Notes: a model not told the origin generated them from the sequence alone. Shown: positions 1 through 9,470, counted from the first letter of the stretch. The stretch: DNA of 32,814 nucleotides from an uncultured Chthonomonas sp. (GCA_903885605.1 CAISJD010000106.1:1-32814); one strand, 5' to 3'. Translations and numbers: made by a program.

Positions 1-1793
1 GCCACGAAGACGTTGTTCCGAATGGGGCTACCGCCGCCGCCGTTGAACTTGATCACGGCGGTGGAACCTGCCCGGGCAAAGACGTTCTCCTCGATCGTGG
101 CCGTGTAGACGCAGCTGTCATCGATGTAGATGGCCTGTACCCCGTGGGCATCCCCCATGCCGGACTTCAGGTCGTGGATGTAGTTGCGCCGGATGGTATA
201 GCCGCACGCGCTGGGGTCACGCCCTACGTAGATCGCCGCGCCGTCACCGATCCACGTGCAGACGCCGCCAATCTCGTTGCCCTCGATCACATGATCGTTT
301 CCGTGGAGCATGACGGCCTGCCCGGGGCTATCGGCCAGGAGGCAACGGTTGACCCGGTTACCCACCCCATCGACGCTCACATGCGGGCGGACGTGCCAAT
401 CCCAGCGGGCAACGCGCTCGATCCGGCAGTTCTCCACCGCGTTGCCCCCGGGCTTCAGCGTGCGGCGGTCGCCGCCGCCCATCACAACGCCGGCTGCACC
501 GGTGTCCAGGATATCGCACCCCGTCACGGTGTGGCCGGCGCCGCAACGCCGATCCCACGCAGTGTCGTCGTAGAGGCGCCGGTTCAGGTCGCCCAGCACC
601 CGTGAGGCGGGCTTGCCCGGCGCCCCGATCCAGCCGCCGCGAGGATCTACCACGGCGGCCCCCTGCCCCATCTGGACGCCCACCAGTCCGAGGTTCCGGA
701 GGATGCAGCCGCCGATGACGCAGCCTGAGCCGCCCTCCATGTAGACGGCGGAGCCCCGCGTGTTCTCCAGTGTCAGGTCGCGCACGACCATGTGAGACGC
801 ATCCATCAACGCCACCAGGGGCGCCTCCAGGAGGGATAGCTGCACGATCGCGCCGGTGAGCGGCCGCGGCGGCAACCAGTAGATGCGGAGGGCCTGGCGG
901 TCCACGTAGTACTCGCCCGGGGCATCCAACTCCTCAAGCAAGTCGAGCGCGTACCATCCGCAGATCGCCTTCGCCGCTACGCCGTAGATGTGCGGCATGG
1001 CAGTCGTAATCGTCCGTTGCGCCGCATCGACGGAGGCGACAGGCAGCAGGTCGGCGGAGAAGGCGTAGTTGAAAACGCCCGCAACGCTCATATCGCGGGC
1101 CGCGCCCCAGCGGGCGATGCGCTGAACATCCACCTGGAACGTCGCGCCCTTACCCCCGTAGTCGCCGTCCCGCGGAACACTGCCCGGGTTCACCACCTTC
1201 GTGATCGGGATCAGCGGAGCGCCCGCATCGGGGTAGCGGGCCAGCACCTGCGGACGTCCGTCCATCGAGAGCTCCACGGGCGCGGGCCGGCATGGCCTGG
1301 CATGTCCATGGGCTCCCAGCGGCGGGCAGTCCGTGATGCCCAGCGCCCGCAGGTCGGCAACACGCACGCGTCCGACGGCAGGCTGCGGCAGGCGGGCGAG
1401 GGCGGCGGAATCGGTCACAGGGGCCCAGGCAGCCTCGGGAACCACCACACCGCCGTCGAGGACGGCCCGCTCACCGGGCGCAGAGCGGATCACGGTGGGA
1501 TCCGACGCCGTGCCGCTATCGGCCGGACCCAGCTCCAGCGTGGCTGACCGACGGTACCGCCCCCCGCGCAACCAGAGCGTGCCGCCTCCGGCGCCCTTGA
1601 GCCTGCGCAGTGCGTCGCGGCCTGCTTCGATCGTCTGCTTGGGGTGCGCCCGGCTTCCGTCTGCGGCATCACTGCCGTCCACTGCCACCCAGACCTCGGC
1701 GGGAGCGGCGAACGACACCGCAGGTACAGCGCCTACCAGCGCCAGCAGTGCAGCGGCGGCCGCGGCGCGCAAGGAGGGTCGCCGGATCCTCAT
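1..1793 (-). CDS. Secreted right-handed parallel beta-helix protein, 3' end cut by window edge
   Basis: Reading the complement from an ATG at 1793 gives an open frame to base 1 (597 codons, no stop), so the C-terminus is missing. Residues 1-29 form a signal peptide: Arg-rich start, Ala/Leu core, then SFAAPAE. The mature part begins VAVDGSDAADGS, the usual start of secreted beta-helix proteins. The second half has Asn/Gly/Val-rich coils such as NTRGSAVYMEGG, VIEGNEIGG and TIRRNYIHD, typical of pectate-lyase-like right-handed beta-helices. The segment YYVDRQALRIYWLPP resembles the inserted strand region of large beta-helix glycoside hydrolases (GH141-like) and polysaccharide lyases. The exact activity is unknown: lyase, epimerase and glycosidase are all possible. 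Its ATG overlaps the TGA of the upstream SGNH gene (ATGA), so it is probably cotranscribed with the MBOAT/SGNH pair and may act on the same extracellular polymer. Confidence 0.88.
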   Translation of the reverse strand, partial: MRIRRPSLRAAAAAALLALVGAVPAVSFAAPAEVWVAVDGSDAADGSRAHPKQTIEAGRDALRRLKGAGGGTLWLRGGRYRRSATLELGPADSGTASDPTVIRSAPGERAVLDGGVVVPEAAWAPVTDSAALARLPQPAVGRVRVADLRALGITDCPPLGAHGHARPCRPAPVELSMDGRPQVLARYPDAGAPLIPITKVVNPGSVPRDGDYGGKGATFQVDVQRIARWGAARDMSVAGVFNYAFSADLLPVASVDAAQRTITTAMPHIYGVAAKAICGWYALDLLEELDAPGEYYVDRQALRIYWLPPRPLTGAIVQLSLLEAPLVALMDASHMVVRDLTLENTRGSAVYMEGGSGCVIGGCILRNLGLVGVQMGQGAAVVDPRGGWIGAPGKPASRVLGDLNRRLYDDTAWDRRCGAGHTVTGCDILDTGAAGVVMGGGDRRTLKPGGNAVENCRIERVARWDWHVRPHVSVDGVGNRVNRCLLADSPGQAVMLHGNDHVIEGNEIGGVCTWIGDGAAIYVGRDPSACGYTIRRNYIHDLKSGMGDAHGVQAIYIDDSCVYTATIEENVFARAGSTAVIKFNGGGGSPIRNNVFV

Positions 1794-2704
1794 GGGCTTC
1801 GTCTCCCCGTCGGCGCAGGACCCGCGTCTGCCGCCAGCGACTGGGCAACGCGATCGGAGTACTCCATGGCGCATGCGTCCCTCAGGTGCGAACCGTCGAA
1901 CGTGCTGAGGTCCGTCCCATCGACGCTCAGCCAGCGTCCACCCGCGGCGGCGAACGAACGCCTGAACGCCTGCCAGTCCATGCCGCTCAGCCTGTCCTCG
2001 GCATCCCGTATGGCCGACGCCACCGGCACTCTCAGCGCGTAGACCCGGATGCCTGCCCGCCGCCACCGGCGCGTCCTTCCAATGACGCCACTTACCATCG
2101 CCGGGCTCACACGCTCACGCGCATAGGTCTGGCGAACCATGGGCAGGTAGGCGTCGGGGTTCTCGGGCGTCATGCGTCTGGCGGCCCAGCCATCCATATG
2201 GAACGCGCAGGTGACCTTGTAGCCACGAAGCCTGCCGCCCAGGGCGTTGACGTCCACCGGATCGAGCACGCCGCCGAAGCGGCGGTCCCACCAGAGGGTC
2301 GGAGGGGACGTCTGCCTCAAAACAGTGAACTGGTTCTGGGCGGCGCCACCCTCCAGGAAGTTGTGGGGAGCGATACCCAACACGATCACCCGGTCAACAG
2401 AAGCTGGATCCAGCACGCGCTCGACCGCATCCATGTACTGCGGAGTGTAGACGCAGGCGCTGAAGCCGTAGTTGGCAATACGCCGACCGGGCATACGCCG
2501 GGCCATGGCCGCCGGCGAGAGGCCCGAATAGACGCGGGAGCAGCCGGCCAGGACGGCGTCGGCGTCGGCCCTGTGCCCCACCTTGATCGCCCAGAAGCGC
2601 GATTCCGACAAACCCGTGGAGGCAGACACCAGGCGCACGGCGGCGATCGCGCCGAACACCAGGGCCGCACTGGCAAGAAGGAGTTGCGGCCTCAGGCGAT
2701 CCAT
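1790..2704 (-). CDS. SGNH-type O-acetyltransferase partner of MBOAT (AlgJ/AlgX/DltD-like)
   Basis: This 304-residue protein has one N-terminal membrane segment (about residues 7-27) and then an extracytoplasmic domain. Block I is G54-C55-S56-R57 in AGCSRVYSGLSP, matching the GSSRVYRG type motif of MBOAT-associated SGNH proteins, with Ser56 the presumed nucleophile. The C-terminal D270-G-S-H273 gives the Asp-x-x-His of block V. The start at 2704 is chosen because GAGGGTG lies just upstream and the hydrophobic segment begins there; an in-frame extension to 2848 reads into the MBOAT gene and looks non-coding. It lies 10 nt after the MBOAT stop and overlaps the beta-helix gene by ATGA. By analogy with alginate acetylation, it would receive acetyl groups moved across the membrane by the MBOAT protein and transfer them to a polysaccharide. 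The acceptor is unknown. Confidence 0.82.
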   Translation of the reverse strand: MDRLRPQLLLASAALVFGAIAAVRLVSASTGLSESRFWAIKVGHRADADAVLAGCSRVYSGLSPAAMARRMPGRRIANYGFSACVYTPQYMDAVERVLDPASVDRVIVLGIAPHNFLEGGAAQNQFTVLRQTSPPTLWWDRRFGGVLDPVDVNALGGRLRGYKVTCAFHMDGWAARRMTPENPDAYLPMVRQTYARERVSPAMVSGVIGRTRRWRRAGIRVYALRVPVASAIRDAEDRLSGMDWQAFRRSFAAAGGRWLSVDGTDLSTFDGSHLRDACAMEYSDRVAQSLAADAGPAPTGRRSP

Positions 2705-2714
2705 GCTTGCACCC

Positions 2715-4127
2715 TCAGAACTGGAAGTAGATGAATGCGGCGCCGGGGCCGCGCAGGAAGACGCACATGGCCAGGATGAGCGCGAGGTAGACGGGCTCCA
2801 GCGCTCGGATGGCATTGGACCGCCAGCACGCCAGATCGCCCCAGCCATGGTAGTGGTACGTTTCGCGTCCGATGGCCAGCAGGCCCGCGATAGCGGCAGG
2901 CAGGCTGATGGCCGCGACGGGAGCCCACGTGGAATGCGCCGGGTTGAGCATCACGGCGAGCACGCTCACCGCCTTGCCCAGGGTCGGCGCTCGGAACAGG
3001 ACGTAGGCGATGTTCACGAGGACTATGCAGATCAGCGTTGCGGCGAGGCGCCCCCACCGCATCCGCGCTAGTCGCTCAGGCCACCGCGTCACCCGCTCCA
3101 CGCTGGTGTAGAGCGCATGAACGGCGCCCCACGCGATGAAGTGCCAACCGGCGCCATGCCAGAGGCCGGAGACCAGCATGGTGATCCACATATTGCGGTG
3201 GGCGGCCCAAGCGCCCTTGTGCGAGCCTCCCAGCGGCAGGTAGACATAGTCGCGGAACCATGTCGAGAGCGAAATGTGCCACCGCGTCCAGAACTCGCGC
3301 ATGGACCGCGAGATGTAAGGGTGGTTGAAGTTCAGCGGGAAGTCGTAGCCCATCCACTTGGCGAGCCCTCGCGCGATGTCTGTGTAGCCGCTGAAGTCGC
3401 AGTAGATCTGGAGCGAGAACATGGTCGCGATCACCCACCAGTAGGGCGCCGATTGCGGTATGAGCGCCTGGTTGTAGGCGGCGTTCACGGCCGGCGCCAG
3501 TTGGTCGGCGATCACCATCTTCTTGAACAGCCCGTGGATGATGAGCCGCGTCCCCTCCCAGACCTGATCCGCCGTCGGCTTGCGGTTGGCTAGGATCTGC
3601 GGCAGCAGGTCATACGGACGGATCACCGGTCCTGCAACCAGGTGCGGGAACATGGAGAGGAACGCGAAGAACTGCACCAGGTCGCGAGTGGGCTTCACCT
3701 TGCCCTGGTAGACATCGATCGTGTAGCTGAGCGACTCGAAGGTGTAGAAGCTGATGCCCACCGGCAGGATCAGGTCATAGACGGGCACGCTCAGCGGCGC
3801 GTGGGCGAGACCGAGGAGGGCATTTGCGGCTCGCGCCGCGAAACCTGAGTACTTGAAGATCAACAGCGAGCCCACATTGCCCACCAATGAGAGCGCCAGC
3901 CAGAGGCGCTTGCGCTCCGGCCGGCGTTCCATGGCAATGCCCGCGGCGAAGTCGATCAGCCCGGTATAAACCAGCAGGAATACGTAACGCCAGTCCCACG
4001 CGCCGTAGAAGGCGAACGATGCAAGCGTTAGGAAGGCGAGCCTCGGCCGCAATCGATCGCGCAGCAGGCGCCAGATCGGGAAGAAGCAGCACGCGAAGAC
4101 GACGAAGGCGAACGAGTTGAACAGCAT
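2715..4127 (-). CDS. MBOAT-family O-acyltransferase (AlgI-like)
   Basis: A 470-residue polytopic membrane protein of the normal length for the AlgI/DltB group. It carries the family landmarks: LPVGISFYTFESLSYTIDVY (120-139), FPHLVAGPVIR (160-170), the CDFSGYTDIARG stretch (243-254), REFWTRWHISLSTWFRDYVY (277-296) and GLWHGAGWHFIAWG (321-334), with the presumed catalytic His324 and a second conserved His337. The family moves acyl groups, usually acetyl, from a cytoplasmic donor across the membrane for polymer O-acylation. It starts 6 nt after the tricorn-like gene and is followed 10 nt later by its likely SGNH partner. No strong Shine-Dalgarno sequence is seen, so translation may be coupled to the upstream gene. 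The family is clear; the substrate (exopolysaccharide or another glycan) is inferred from the neighbouring beta-helix protein. Confidence 0.93.
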   Translation of the reverse strand: MLFNSFAFVVFACCFFPIWRLLRDRLRPRLAFLTLASFAFYGAWDWRYVFLLVYTGLIDFAAGIAMERRPERKRLWLALSLVGNVGSLLIFKYSGFAARAANALLGLAHAPLSVPVYDLILPVGISFYTFESLSYTIDVYQGKVKPTRDLVQFFAFLSMFPHLVAGPVIRPYDLLPQILANRKPTADQVWEGTRLIIHGLFKKMVIADQLAPAVNAAYNQALIPQSAPYWWVIATMFSLQIYCDFSGYTDIARGLAKWMGYDFPLNFNHPYISRSMREFWTRWHISLSTWFRDYVYLPLGGSHKGAWAAHRNMWITMLVSGLWHGAGWHFIAWGAVHALYTSVERVTRWPERLARMRWGRLAATLICIVLVNIAYVLFRAPTLGKAVSVLAVMLNPAHSTWAPVAAISLPAAIAGLLAIGRETYHYHGWGDLACWRSNAIRALEPVYLALILAMCVFLRGPGAAFIYFQF

Positions 4128-4133
4128 GGAGAG

Positions 4134-7100
4134 CTACTTGCGTCCCTGCGTTCTCTCGCGGGCGGGCCCGGCGGCCTTGAGCAACTCGGCGACCGCCGCC
4201 TCGAGCTGGCGGTCCTTGTCCGCCACGATCTCCTCGGGAGCGTGATCGACCTCCACATCCGGCGGGCAGCCGTTCAGCTCCATGTCCTTGCCGTCCAGCG
4301 TATAGCTCCCGACGGCGGGCATGCGCAGGCTGCTGCCGTCGATGAGGGTGGCGCCGCCGGTGCCGATGACGGAACCATGGGTCGAGACGCCCACGGTCTT
4401 CCCCAGGCCCAAGCCGCGAAAGCCCCAGGGGAAGACCTCAGCATTGCTGAACGACTGGCCGTTAATGAGCACCACCATGGGCTTCGTGAACGCCGGCATC
4501 GGCGCGGGAAGCCGCTCCGGGCTGCCCCGGAGGGTGCGGTAGCCGAAGACGCGGTTGTTGAGGATGCTGAACATCTCATCGGCAACGCTACCGCCGCCGT
4601 TGAAGCGGAGGTCCAGCACCAGGCCGTCGCTGCCCTGCGCTTCGGCCAGCGCCACGCGGCGGAACTCCTCCAGCTGGGTAACGCCCATGCCGTTCATGTG
4701 CACATAGATGAACCGGCCGCCGGAGAGCTTCTCCGTGCGCGCCCTCCGCTCACGGACCCACTGCTCATAGGCCAGGCTGCGCTGCGTGGCGCCGGAGATC
4801 GGGCGGAGTGTCACGGTGCGCGTCTTGCCGTCGGTAGCGACCGTGAGAGAGAGCTTCTTGCCGGACTTGTCGGCAAGAAGGCGGTAGAGCTCCTCGTTGT
4901 GCGTGACCGGCGAGCCATCGACGGCGGTCACCACGTCGCCCGGAGCCAGCTTGCTGCCCGCTGCCGCCGCCGGTGTGCGCTCAACGACCGTGGCCACCTT
5001 GACGCCGGGACCTGCGAAGGGGTCGTCGAACGTGACGCCGAGGGCGGCCGTCGATGCGCCATCGGAGTCGCGGCCGCCAGAGAGGCCCGTGTGGCTGGCG
5101 TTCAGCTCTCCCAACGCCAGGTTGAAGAGGGTGTAGAAGTCCTCCCGGTACGTGATGTCTGCCACCACGGGCCGGTAGCGCTGCCGGACAGCATTCCAGT
5201 CGCAGCCGTGCATCTTCTCGTCATAGAAGCCGTCGCGCATCTTACGCCACGCCTCGTCGAACATCTGCGTCAGCTCGGCTCGCGTGTCCAAATCCATGGT
5301 TGCGGTCAGGGACAGAGCAGACGGCGTAGCCCCCGATGCCGCACCGGCGGCCGACGCAACGGCGGGCGCGGCAGCCGTGGGCAGGCTCTTGACCTGCCCG
5401 CCGGAAATCCAGTAGATCGTCGATCCATCGGGGCTGAACTGCATGGCCCGGCCGCTCTCGCCGGACTGCGTGATCCGCGTCGAGGCCCCGCCCGCCGTCG
5501 GCGCCTTCCAGAGGTCGGAGCGGCCCAGCGTGCCCATGAAGAACCAGAGGGTCTGGCCGTCGGGCGAAACGGCGTATGAGGTGGTGCCGGCATCGCTTGA
5601 GGTGACCTGCTTCGAGCGGGTGTGGATCTCCTCCAGGTCGATGACGACCTTCGGTGGCGCGGCCGGCTGCGCGGCCGCGGTGTCGGATCCGCCTTCACCC
5701 GAGGCGCGCCTGCGAGGTGCGGCAGAACGGCCTGATGCGGCGGAGGCGCCCTCGTCCGCGCCGTAGGTCCAGCGTGTCTCCTTGAGGGAGAGCGAGTAGA
5801 TCTGGTTCTTGCCGCTCCGGTTGGACTGGAACGCGAGCGTCTTGCCGTCGGCGGACCACTGCGCATCGGCTGTGACGCCGGGGTACCGGGAGAGATCGGT
5901 GTCGGCTCCGCTCTCCATGGAGAGCAGGTGCAACGATCCGATCGTGCCCGCCGAGTGCGACTTGACGAGGTGGTAGGTGACCCACTTGCCGTCGGGCGAC
6001 CAGGCGTGCCCGCCGATGCTCGGGCCACGGGCCACTACCTTCGGCTCGCCGCCGACGGCAGGGATGACGCAGAGCTCCTGACCGTCGCCGCCGCGGAGGA
6101 ACAGGACCTGCTTGCCGTCCGGCGCGTAGACCGGCACACACTCGGCGGCCTCCTTGGAACCCACGAGCTTGCGGGTCTCCTTGCCGGGCACGGTGGCAAT
6201 GTAGATGTCGGGCTCGCCGGAGCGGTCCGAGGTGAAGGCCACCTCCTTGCCGTCGGGCGACCAGACGACATCCTCCTCGCGCTGCGTGGTGTCCGTGATG
6301 CGCACGGCCTCGCCGCCGGAGACCGGCTGCACGAAGACCTCGCCATGGACGATGAAGGCCACCTGCTTGCCGTCCGGGGAGAGCATCGCCTCTTGCACGC
6401 TGTTCGCGTAGACGGTCTTGCGTACGTTGTTCTCACGGTCGTCCGAGGCAGCGGTCACGCGAACCTCACGGAGTTCGCGTGTCTTGAGGTCCAGCCACCA
6501 GAGCCCGAAGTCGCGCTCGAAGACCATGGCAGAGCCGTCGCGGGCGATGGACGGGTAGTACATGGTTCCGACAGTGAAGCGTGTCACCTGCTCCGTGGGC
6601 TTCTCGCCCAACCGTCGGCGGTAGATGTTGGAGGTTCCGGTCTGGTCGGAGACGTAGTAGACAACCTTGCTGTCCGGCGCGAAGAGCGGCCACCGTTCGT
6701 TGTGCGGCGTCCGGGTGAGCAGTTCGCCCTGGGTTCCGGCGGCCGTCATGACCATCAGGTCTGAGTTCGCCGAGCCTCGGTAGCCCTTGCGCGTCCAGGA
6801 TCCGGATCGGGTGCAGGCGATCCACCTCCCGTCCGGGCTCATGCAGGCGTTACCCAACGGCTCGTCGTCGTACCGCACCAGGCGCGAAGAGCCCTTCTTC
6901 ACGTTCACCGCGTAGAGGGCGGTCGTCCGCGTGGCCTCGCGCGAGGAGGCGAACAGGACCTCTGCGCCGTCCGGCGACCATCCGCTCACGGCGTCGTCCG
7001 CGCTGTGGTAGGTCAGCCGCTTCGCCGTCCCGCCTGCAGCAGGGATGAGGTAGACGTCGTAGTTGCCCTCGCGCTTGGAGGAGAAGGCCAGCCACTTGCC

Positions 7101-7340
7101 GTCAGGCGACCACGCGGGAAGCTGGTCATGGGCGAAGTGGACCGTGACGCGCTGAGCGGCGCCGCCGGCGACCGGGGCGGTCCAGATATCGCCTTTGTGA
7201 CCGAAAGCGATGCTCCGGCCGTCGGGCGAGAGCGCCGGGTGCCGAGCGAAGCGGATCGCGCTCGGGACCGGTGGCTCCTGAGCAGCAGCCACCGACGCCA
7301 ACGCGCAGAACGTGTGGAACAGACGCATCGCACGGACCAT
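4134..7340 (-). CDS. Tricorn-like serine protease (beta-propellers, PDZ, S41 core)
   Basis: The protein is 1068 residues, close to archaeal tricorn and its bacterial homologues. The ATG at 7340 is preferred over 7388 because GGGGAGG stands 8 nt before it and a signal-peptide-like stretch follows (LFHTFCALASVAAA). The N-terminal half has many PD40/WD-like blades of the form LSPDGRSIAF, WSPDGKWLAF and YAPDGKQVLF, arranged as propellers. A low-complexity Ala/Ser/Arg linker lies around residues 530-560. A C1-type helical region follows, then a PDZ domain (VKVATVVERTPAAAAGSKL, LAPGDVVTAVDGSPVT), then the protease core with VLDLRFNGGGSVADEMF. The probable nucleophile is the second Ser of NGQSFSNAEVF, near residue 965. 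Tricorn proteases degrade peptides; this one is probably exported. It sits 48 nt after the CDF gene and 6 nt before the MBOAT gene. The native substrate is unknown. Confidence 0.93.
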   Translation of the reverse strand: MVRAMRLFHTFCALASVAAAQEPPVPSAIRFARHPALSPDGRSIAFGHKGDIWTAPVAGGAAQRVTVHFAHDQLPAWSPDGKWLAFSSKREGNYDVYLIPAAGGTAKRLTYHSADDAVSGWSPDGAEVLFASSREATRTTALYAVNVKKGSSRLVRYDDEPLGNACMSPDGRWIACTRSGSWTRKGYRGSANSDLMVMTAAGTQGELLTRTPHNERWPLFAPDSKVVYYVSDQTGTSNIYRRRLGEKPTEQVTRFTVGTMYYPSIARDGSAMVFERDFGLWWLDLKTRELREVRVTAASDDRENNVRKTVYANSVQEAMLSPDGKQVAFIVHGEVFVQPVSGGEAVRITDTTQREEDVVWSPDGKEVAFTSDRSGEPDIYIATVPGKETRKLVGSKEAAECVPVYAPDGKQVLFLRGGDGQELCVIPAVGGEPKVVARGPSIGGHAWSPDGKWVTYHLVKSHSAGTIGSLHLLSMESGADTDLSRYPGVTADAQWSADGKTLAFQSNRSGKNQIYSLSLKETRWTYGADEGASAASGRSAAPRRRASGEGGSDTAAAQPAAPPKVVIDLEEIHTRSKQVTSSDAGTTSYAVSPDGQTLWFFMGTLGRSDLWKAPTAGGASTRITQSGESGRAMQFSPDGSTIYWISGGQVKSLPTAAAPAVASAAGAASGATPSALSLTATMDLDTRAELTQMFDEAWRKMRDGFYDEKMHGCDWNAVRQRYRPVVADITYREDFYTLFNLALGELNASHTGLSGGRDSDGASTAALGVTFDDPFAGPGVKVATVVERTPAAAAGSKLAPGDVVTAVDGSPVTHNEELYRLLADKSGKKLSLTVATDGKTRTVTLRPISGATQRSLAYEQWVRERRARTEKLSGGRFIYVHMNGMGVTQLEEFRRVALAEAQGSDGLVLDLRFNGGGSVADEMFSILNNRVFGYRTLRGSPERLPAPMPAFTKPMVVLINGQSFSNAEVFPWGFRGLGLGKTVGVSTHGSVIGTGGATLIDGSSLRMPAVGSYTLDGKDMELNGCPPDVEVDHAPEEIVADKDRQLEAAVAELLKAAGPARERTQGRK

Positions 7341-7388
7341 GGCGTAGCCTCCCCTAACCCTGTCTGTTTGCAGGCGGCCAAGGAACAC

Positions 7389-8318
7389 CTAGCCGCCCGT
7401 CCTGCCGTTCGCCGCCACCATCGGACAGACCATCTCCTGCGGCTCGTGGCCCACGACCTCGACCTGCACCGTGGAGTGCAGGATACCGTGGCGATCGGCC
7501 AGGGCCGCCTCGATCGCCCTGAGGCTTGCCTGGACCTCAGGCAACGCCGCCGGGGCCAGGAGCACATGGGCGCTGCAGGCCGTCGCGCCCGGACCGAGCG
7601 TCCAGACGTGGAGATCGTGCACACCCTCGACGCCCGGCAGCGCCAGCAAGTCGCCCTCCACCGCGGCCAGTTCCAGGCCGGCCGGAGTGGCCTCCATCAG
7701 GACATCGACGGCCTCCTGCAAGACACCCCAGCTGCTGTAGAGGATGAGGGCGCCGATCGCCAGCGAAACGATGGGGTCCGCGATGACCCACCCGGTCCGG
7801 CTGATGATGAGGCCGGCCGCCACGACGCCGACGGCCGAGACGGCATCGCCGAGCATGTGGATATAGGCGCTACGGATGTTGATGTCGTGCTTGGATCCGG
7901 CGTGCAGCCAGTAGGAGATCAGACCGTTGATCAGGATGGCCGCGGCGGCCGTCCAGACCATGGCGCCGCCCTGCACCTCGCCGGGCTTGCCCAGGCGCTG
8001 GTACGCCTCCCAGAAGATGCCCAGCGCGATTATCACCAGCGAAACCGAGTTGGCCAGCGCCGCAAGGATCGCAACACGATGGAAGCCGTACGTCCTGCGC
8101 GCGGTGGCCGGCTTGCGTGCCGCCGACAGGCCGTACCATGAGAGGGCCAGGGCAACTGCGTCGGCGAAGTTGTGGCCGGCGTCCGAGAGCAACGCCAGAC
8201 TGCCCGACCGCGTCCCCACGACGACCTCGAAGGCCACGAAGGCGAAGGTCAGGACCATCGAGACGCCCAGGCGCCGCCCGGCATCGGCCATATGCTCTGC
8301 GTGGCAATGCCCGGCCAT
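7389..8318 (-). CDS. Cation diffusion facilitator, Zn2+ exporter (CzcD/ZitB type)
   Basis: A 309-residue cation diffusion facilitator. The N-terminus has a short metal-binding-like stretch (HCHAEH). The membrane domain carries H49-N-F-A-D53 in LLSDAGHNFADA and H154-M-L-G-D158 in YIHMLGDAVSAVG, the HDHD set of zinc-preferring family members. Six membrane segments are visible, followed by a C-terminal cytoplasmic domain (LPGVEGVHDLHVWTL, then HILHSTVQVE) that dimerises in this family. It would export Zn2+, and perhaps Cd2+ or Co2+, in exchange for protons. It lies 18 nt downstream of serC and 48 nt upstream of the tricorn-like gene, so a shared transcript is likely. Tricorn-like enzymes have no obvious need for zinc export, so the grouping may be only operonic. 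Confidence 0.95.
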   Translation of the reverse strand: MAGHCHAEHMADAGRRLGVSMVLTFAFVAFEVVVGTRSGSLALLSDAGHNFADAVALALSWYGLSAARKPATARRTYGFHRVAILAALANSVSLVIIALGIFWEAYQRLGKPGEVQGGAMVWTAAAAILINGLISYWLHAGSKHDINIRSAYIHMLGDAVSAVGVVAAGLIISRTGWVIADPIVSLAIGALILYSSWGVLQEAVDVLMEATPAGLELAAVEGDLLALPGVEGVHDLHVWTLGPGATACSAHVLLAPAALPEVQASLRAIEAALADRHGILHSTVQVEVVGHEPQEMVCPMVAANGRTGG

Positions 8319-8336
8319 CTTAGCGCAGGAGCCCGG

Positions 8337-9422
8337 TCATGCGCGCGCCTCGGCGAAGCTCGTGAGGTAGTCGGCCAGAGCTTCGGCGCCTTCGTGCGGG
8401 AAGGCGTTGTAGATCGACGCTCGGAAGCCGCCCACGGACCGGTGGCCCTTCAGGCCGCTCATGTCGCGCTCCTTAGCGCCCTGCAGGAAGGCAGGCTCGC
8501 GATCCTTGTCGAGCAGGCGGAAGACGATGTTCATGATCGACCGGTCGCAGATGCGGCGCACCGGAACGTCAAAGACATCCGGATGGGTGTCGAGCGCAGC
8601 GTAGATGAGGGCGGCTTTGCGCCGGTTGCGCGCCTCGACCACGGCCAGGCCGCCCTGGGCCTCGACCCACTGCGCCACAAGGCCTACCACATAGATGCCG
8701 AAGACGGGAGGCGTGTTATAAAGGGAGTCATTCTTCACGTGGGTGGCGTAGGCGAGCATGGCGGGCAGGTCGGGCGAGGCATGGGAGAGGAATGAGCGGC
8801 GCGCGATGACCACCGTAACGCCCGCCGGACCGGCGTTCTTCTGCGCACCGGCATAGATGAAGGCGCAGCGCGTGTGATCGATGTCCCGCGCCATGAAGTC
8901 TGAAGACATATCCGCGGCCAACGGCGTGACGCCCGTGACCGGCAGGTCGCACCACTGGGTACCTTCGATCGTGTTGTTTGTAGTGATATGGTAATAGGCC
9001 GCGCCGGGCGCGGGCGGCTCGAACGCGGGTATCTCGGAGTAGTGGGCATCGACGGACGAGGTCGCGACGCGCACGCCGCCGTAGCGACGGGCCTCTTTCA
9101 TAGCCTTCAGCGACCACTCACCGGTATCCACATAGTCCGCCGATCGACCCTCCGACAGGAAGTTCATGGGCAGCATGGCGAACTGCAGGCTGGCGCCGCC
9201 GCCGAGGAACAGCACTTCGTACTCGTTGGCGTCCAGGTTGAGCACGCGCAGCAACGCGGCCTTGGCCTCCGCGTGGATGGCCGCGAACTCACGGCCCCGA
9301 TGGCTGATCTCGAGGATCGACATGCCCGACCCATCGACCTCCAGCACGGCCTGCGACGCCTGGCGCAGCACCTCCTCAGGCAGGATGGCTGGACCCGGGC
9401 TGAAGTTGTAGATGCGTTTCAT
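8337..9422 (-). CDS. serC: Phosphoserine aminotransferase
   Basis: The 361-residue protein has the standard SerC length. It begins MKRIYNFSPGPAILPEEVL and has the early SILEISHRGREF motif (36-46), LFLGGGASLQFAMLPMNFL (71-89), HITTNNTIEGTQW (145-157), and the PLP lysine K195 in YAGAQKNAGPAG. The C-terminal KGHRSVGGFRASIYNAF is also typical. The ATG at 9422 is chosen by homology: an in-frame extension to 9776 runs back through the intergenic region into the opposite-strand sugar-binding gene. The enzyme makes 3-phosphoserine from 3-phosphohydroxypyruvate and glutamate (serine synthesis) and can serve the pyridoxal phosphate pathway. It is the first gene of a six-gene minus-strand run; serA is not nearby. 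Confidence 0.97.
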   Translation of the reverse strand: MKRIYNFSPGPAILPEEVLRQASQAVLEVDGSGMSILEISHRGREFAAIHAEAKAALLRVLNLDANEYEVLFLGGGASLQFAMLPMNFLSEGRSADYVDTGEWSLKAMKEARRYGGVRVATSSVDAHYSEIPAFEPPAPGAAYYHITTNNTIEGTQWCDLPVTGVTPLAADMSSDFMARDIDHTRCAFIYAGAQKNAGPAGVTVVIARRSFLSHASPDLPAMLAYATHVKNDSLYNTPPVFGIYVVGLVAQWVEAQGGLAVVEARNRRKAALIYAALDTHPDVFDVPVRRICDRSIMNIVFRLLDKDREPAFLQGAKERDMSGLKGHRSVGGFRASIYNAFPHEGAEALADYLTSFAEARA

Positions 9423-9470
9423 GGCCTGTTCCGTGTGCTGGGATGCCGGGTCGGGCCGGAGGGCACGCTC

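Noticed and set aside
4242-5579. 445-codon plus-strand open frame
   Set aside because: It lies wholly antisense to the tricorn-like gene, whose motifs are clear. In GC-rich DNA the opposite frame often stays open; no domain or ribosome binding site supports it.
5928-8141. Further long plus-strand open frames (5928-6764 and 7005-8141)
   Set aside because: Antisense to the tricorn-like and CDF genes, which have full family motifs. The amino-acid composition is typical of reverse-frame shadows.
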